DNA of 6,571 nt from the NCBI GenBank assembly GCA_020718925.1, contig DYRC01000009.1, positions 21,034 to 27,604 on the forward strand. Direction: 5' to 3'. The stretch is from Desulfonema limicola (GTDB lineage Bacteria > Desulfobacterota > Desulfobacteria > Desulfobacterales > DYRC01). The notes below the pieces were generated by a model. It did not search any database, was not told where the DNA came from, and saw only the letters and a program-made list of their open reading frames with translations. Below, in pieces: positions 6,385 to 6,571 of this stretch. The first letter of the stretch is position 1. The number at the start of each line of letters is the position of its first letter. Made by a program: the position numbers and the translations under genes.

Positions 6385-6390
6385 CCCCCT
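6385..6390 (-). promoter_or_regulatory. Ribosome binding site fixing a TTG start for cheA
   Basis: AGGGGG on the minus strand lies 7 bases before TTG 6375-6377. An ATG at 6382-6384 comes between, almost touching the purine run. It is in another frame and would give only 17 codons before a stop, and it is too close to the ribosome binding site to be used well. The TTG is in the CheA frame and optimally spaced. A weak start codon behind a strong binding site may tune CheA levels. Confidence 0.75.
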
Positions 6391-6422
6391 TATAAATCGG
6401 ATATTTATTATTTACAGTAAAT
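6391..6422 (-). promoter_or_regulatory. AT-rich gap upstream of cheA with an 11-base palindrome
   Basis: The gap between the stop of the upstream gene and the cheA ribosome binding site is strongly AT-rich compared with its surroundings. It contains the perfect inverted repeat TTTAC-A-GTAAA (6411-6421), which could be a small operator or chance in AT-rich DNA. TATAAG (minus strand, near 6388-6393) resembles a -10 box but overlaps the ribosome binding site and is too close to the start to serve cheA. I find no confident promoter or terminator here. The operon may be read from further upstream or from a promoter within the tail of the preceding gene. Confidence 0.3.
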
Positions 6423-6571
6423 TTATATTGCTTCAGGAGAAATCCCCATTTCTCTGAGTTTTGCAGCAAGGCGATCTGCTCTCTGACGCTCCGAAATAAG
6501 ATCATTATGAGTCTGATCAGCCTGCTGCTTTTCCTCTTCAGCTTTTTTCTGTATCTCAGTAGGCGTCAGAA
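6423..6571 (-). CDS. C-terminal tail of a probable Uma2-family (DUF820) nuclease, partial
   Basis: A minus-strand frame is open from the right edge to TAA 6423-6425, giving 48 residues. The piece is a charged helical tail rich in Lys, Glu, Gln and Ala (EIQKKAEEEKQQADQ, then ISERQRADRLAAKL) and ends REMGISPEAI. Many Uma2-family PD-(D/E)XK-like nucleases carry such a coiled coil closing with R-x-x-G-I-x-P-x-x-I. That resemblance is from memory and rests on the tail alone; the catalytic domain is outside the window. Some PD-(D/E)XK transposase-like proteins have similar tails and cannot be excluded. The gene is co-directional with cheA and ends 45 bases before it, so read-through is possible, but a functional link to chemotaxis is unlikely. 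Confidence 0.6.
   Translation of the reverse strand, partial: LTPTEIQKKAEEEKQQADQTHNDLISERQRADRLAAKLREMGISPEAI

Noticed and set aside
6388..6393. TATAAG as a -10 promoter box for cheA.
   Set aside because: It overlaps the ribosome binding site, so a transcript from it would begin at or inside the start region, and no well-spaced -35 box was found.

Overview
The window carries one compact chemosensory operon on the minus strand, flanked by two partial genes. In transcription order the operon runs from about 6377 down to 207: cheA (TTG start), cheR, cheD, a membrane chemoreceptor (MCP), cheY, a CheX-type phosphatase and a GNAT acetyltransferase. The genes overlap or sit at most 34 bases apart, and most starts have a good Shine-Dalgarno sequence, so co-transcription is very likely. 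On the plus strand, the left edge holds the last 46 residues of a cold-shock protein, converging on the operon. On the minus strand, the right edge holds the last 48 residues of a coiled-coil-tailed protein that looks like a Uma2-family (DUF820) nuclease.

The set forms a near-complete signalling circuit. The MCP senses a signal through a domain of about 125 residues outside the membrane. CheA autophosphorylates (His155) and passes phosphate to CheY (Asp55). CheX removes phosphate from CheY. CheR methylates the receptor and CheD deamidates its glutamines. Two usual partners are missing from the window: the coupling protein CheW and the methylesterase/deamidase CheB. They must be supplied from elsewhere or replaced. 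CheA also has an extra N-terminal region of about 110 residues before its Hpt domain and no recognisable P2 (CheY-docking) domain, and the MCP has almost no HAMP domain.

The organism is a Gram-negative bacterium of moderate GC. My best guess is Desulfobacterota (former Deltaproteobacteria), because CheR/CheD/CheX-containing clusters, N-terminally extended CheA proteins and numerous Uma2 genes recall that group. This comes from memory of family patterns, not a search, and is held with low to moderate confidence.

No stretch over 300 bases lacks a gene. The two non-coding gaps are 144-206 (a hairpin between convergent genes) and 6378-6422 (AT-rich, holding the cheA ribosome binding site and a short palindrome). 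I saw no RNA gene, CRISPR array, insertion sequence or prophage signal, and no clearly new system. The unusual points are variations within a known chemotaxis system.
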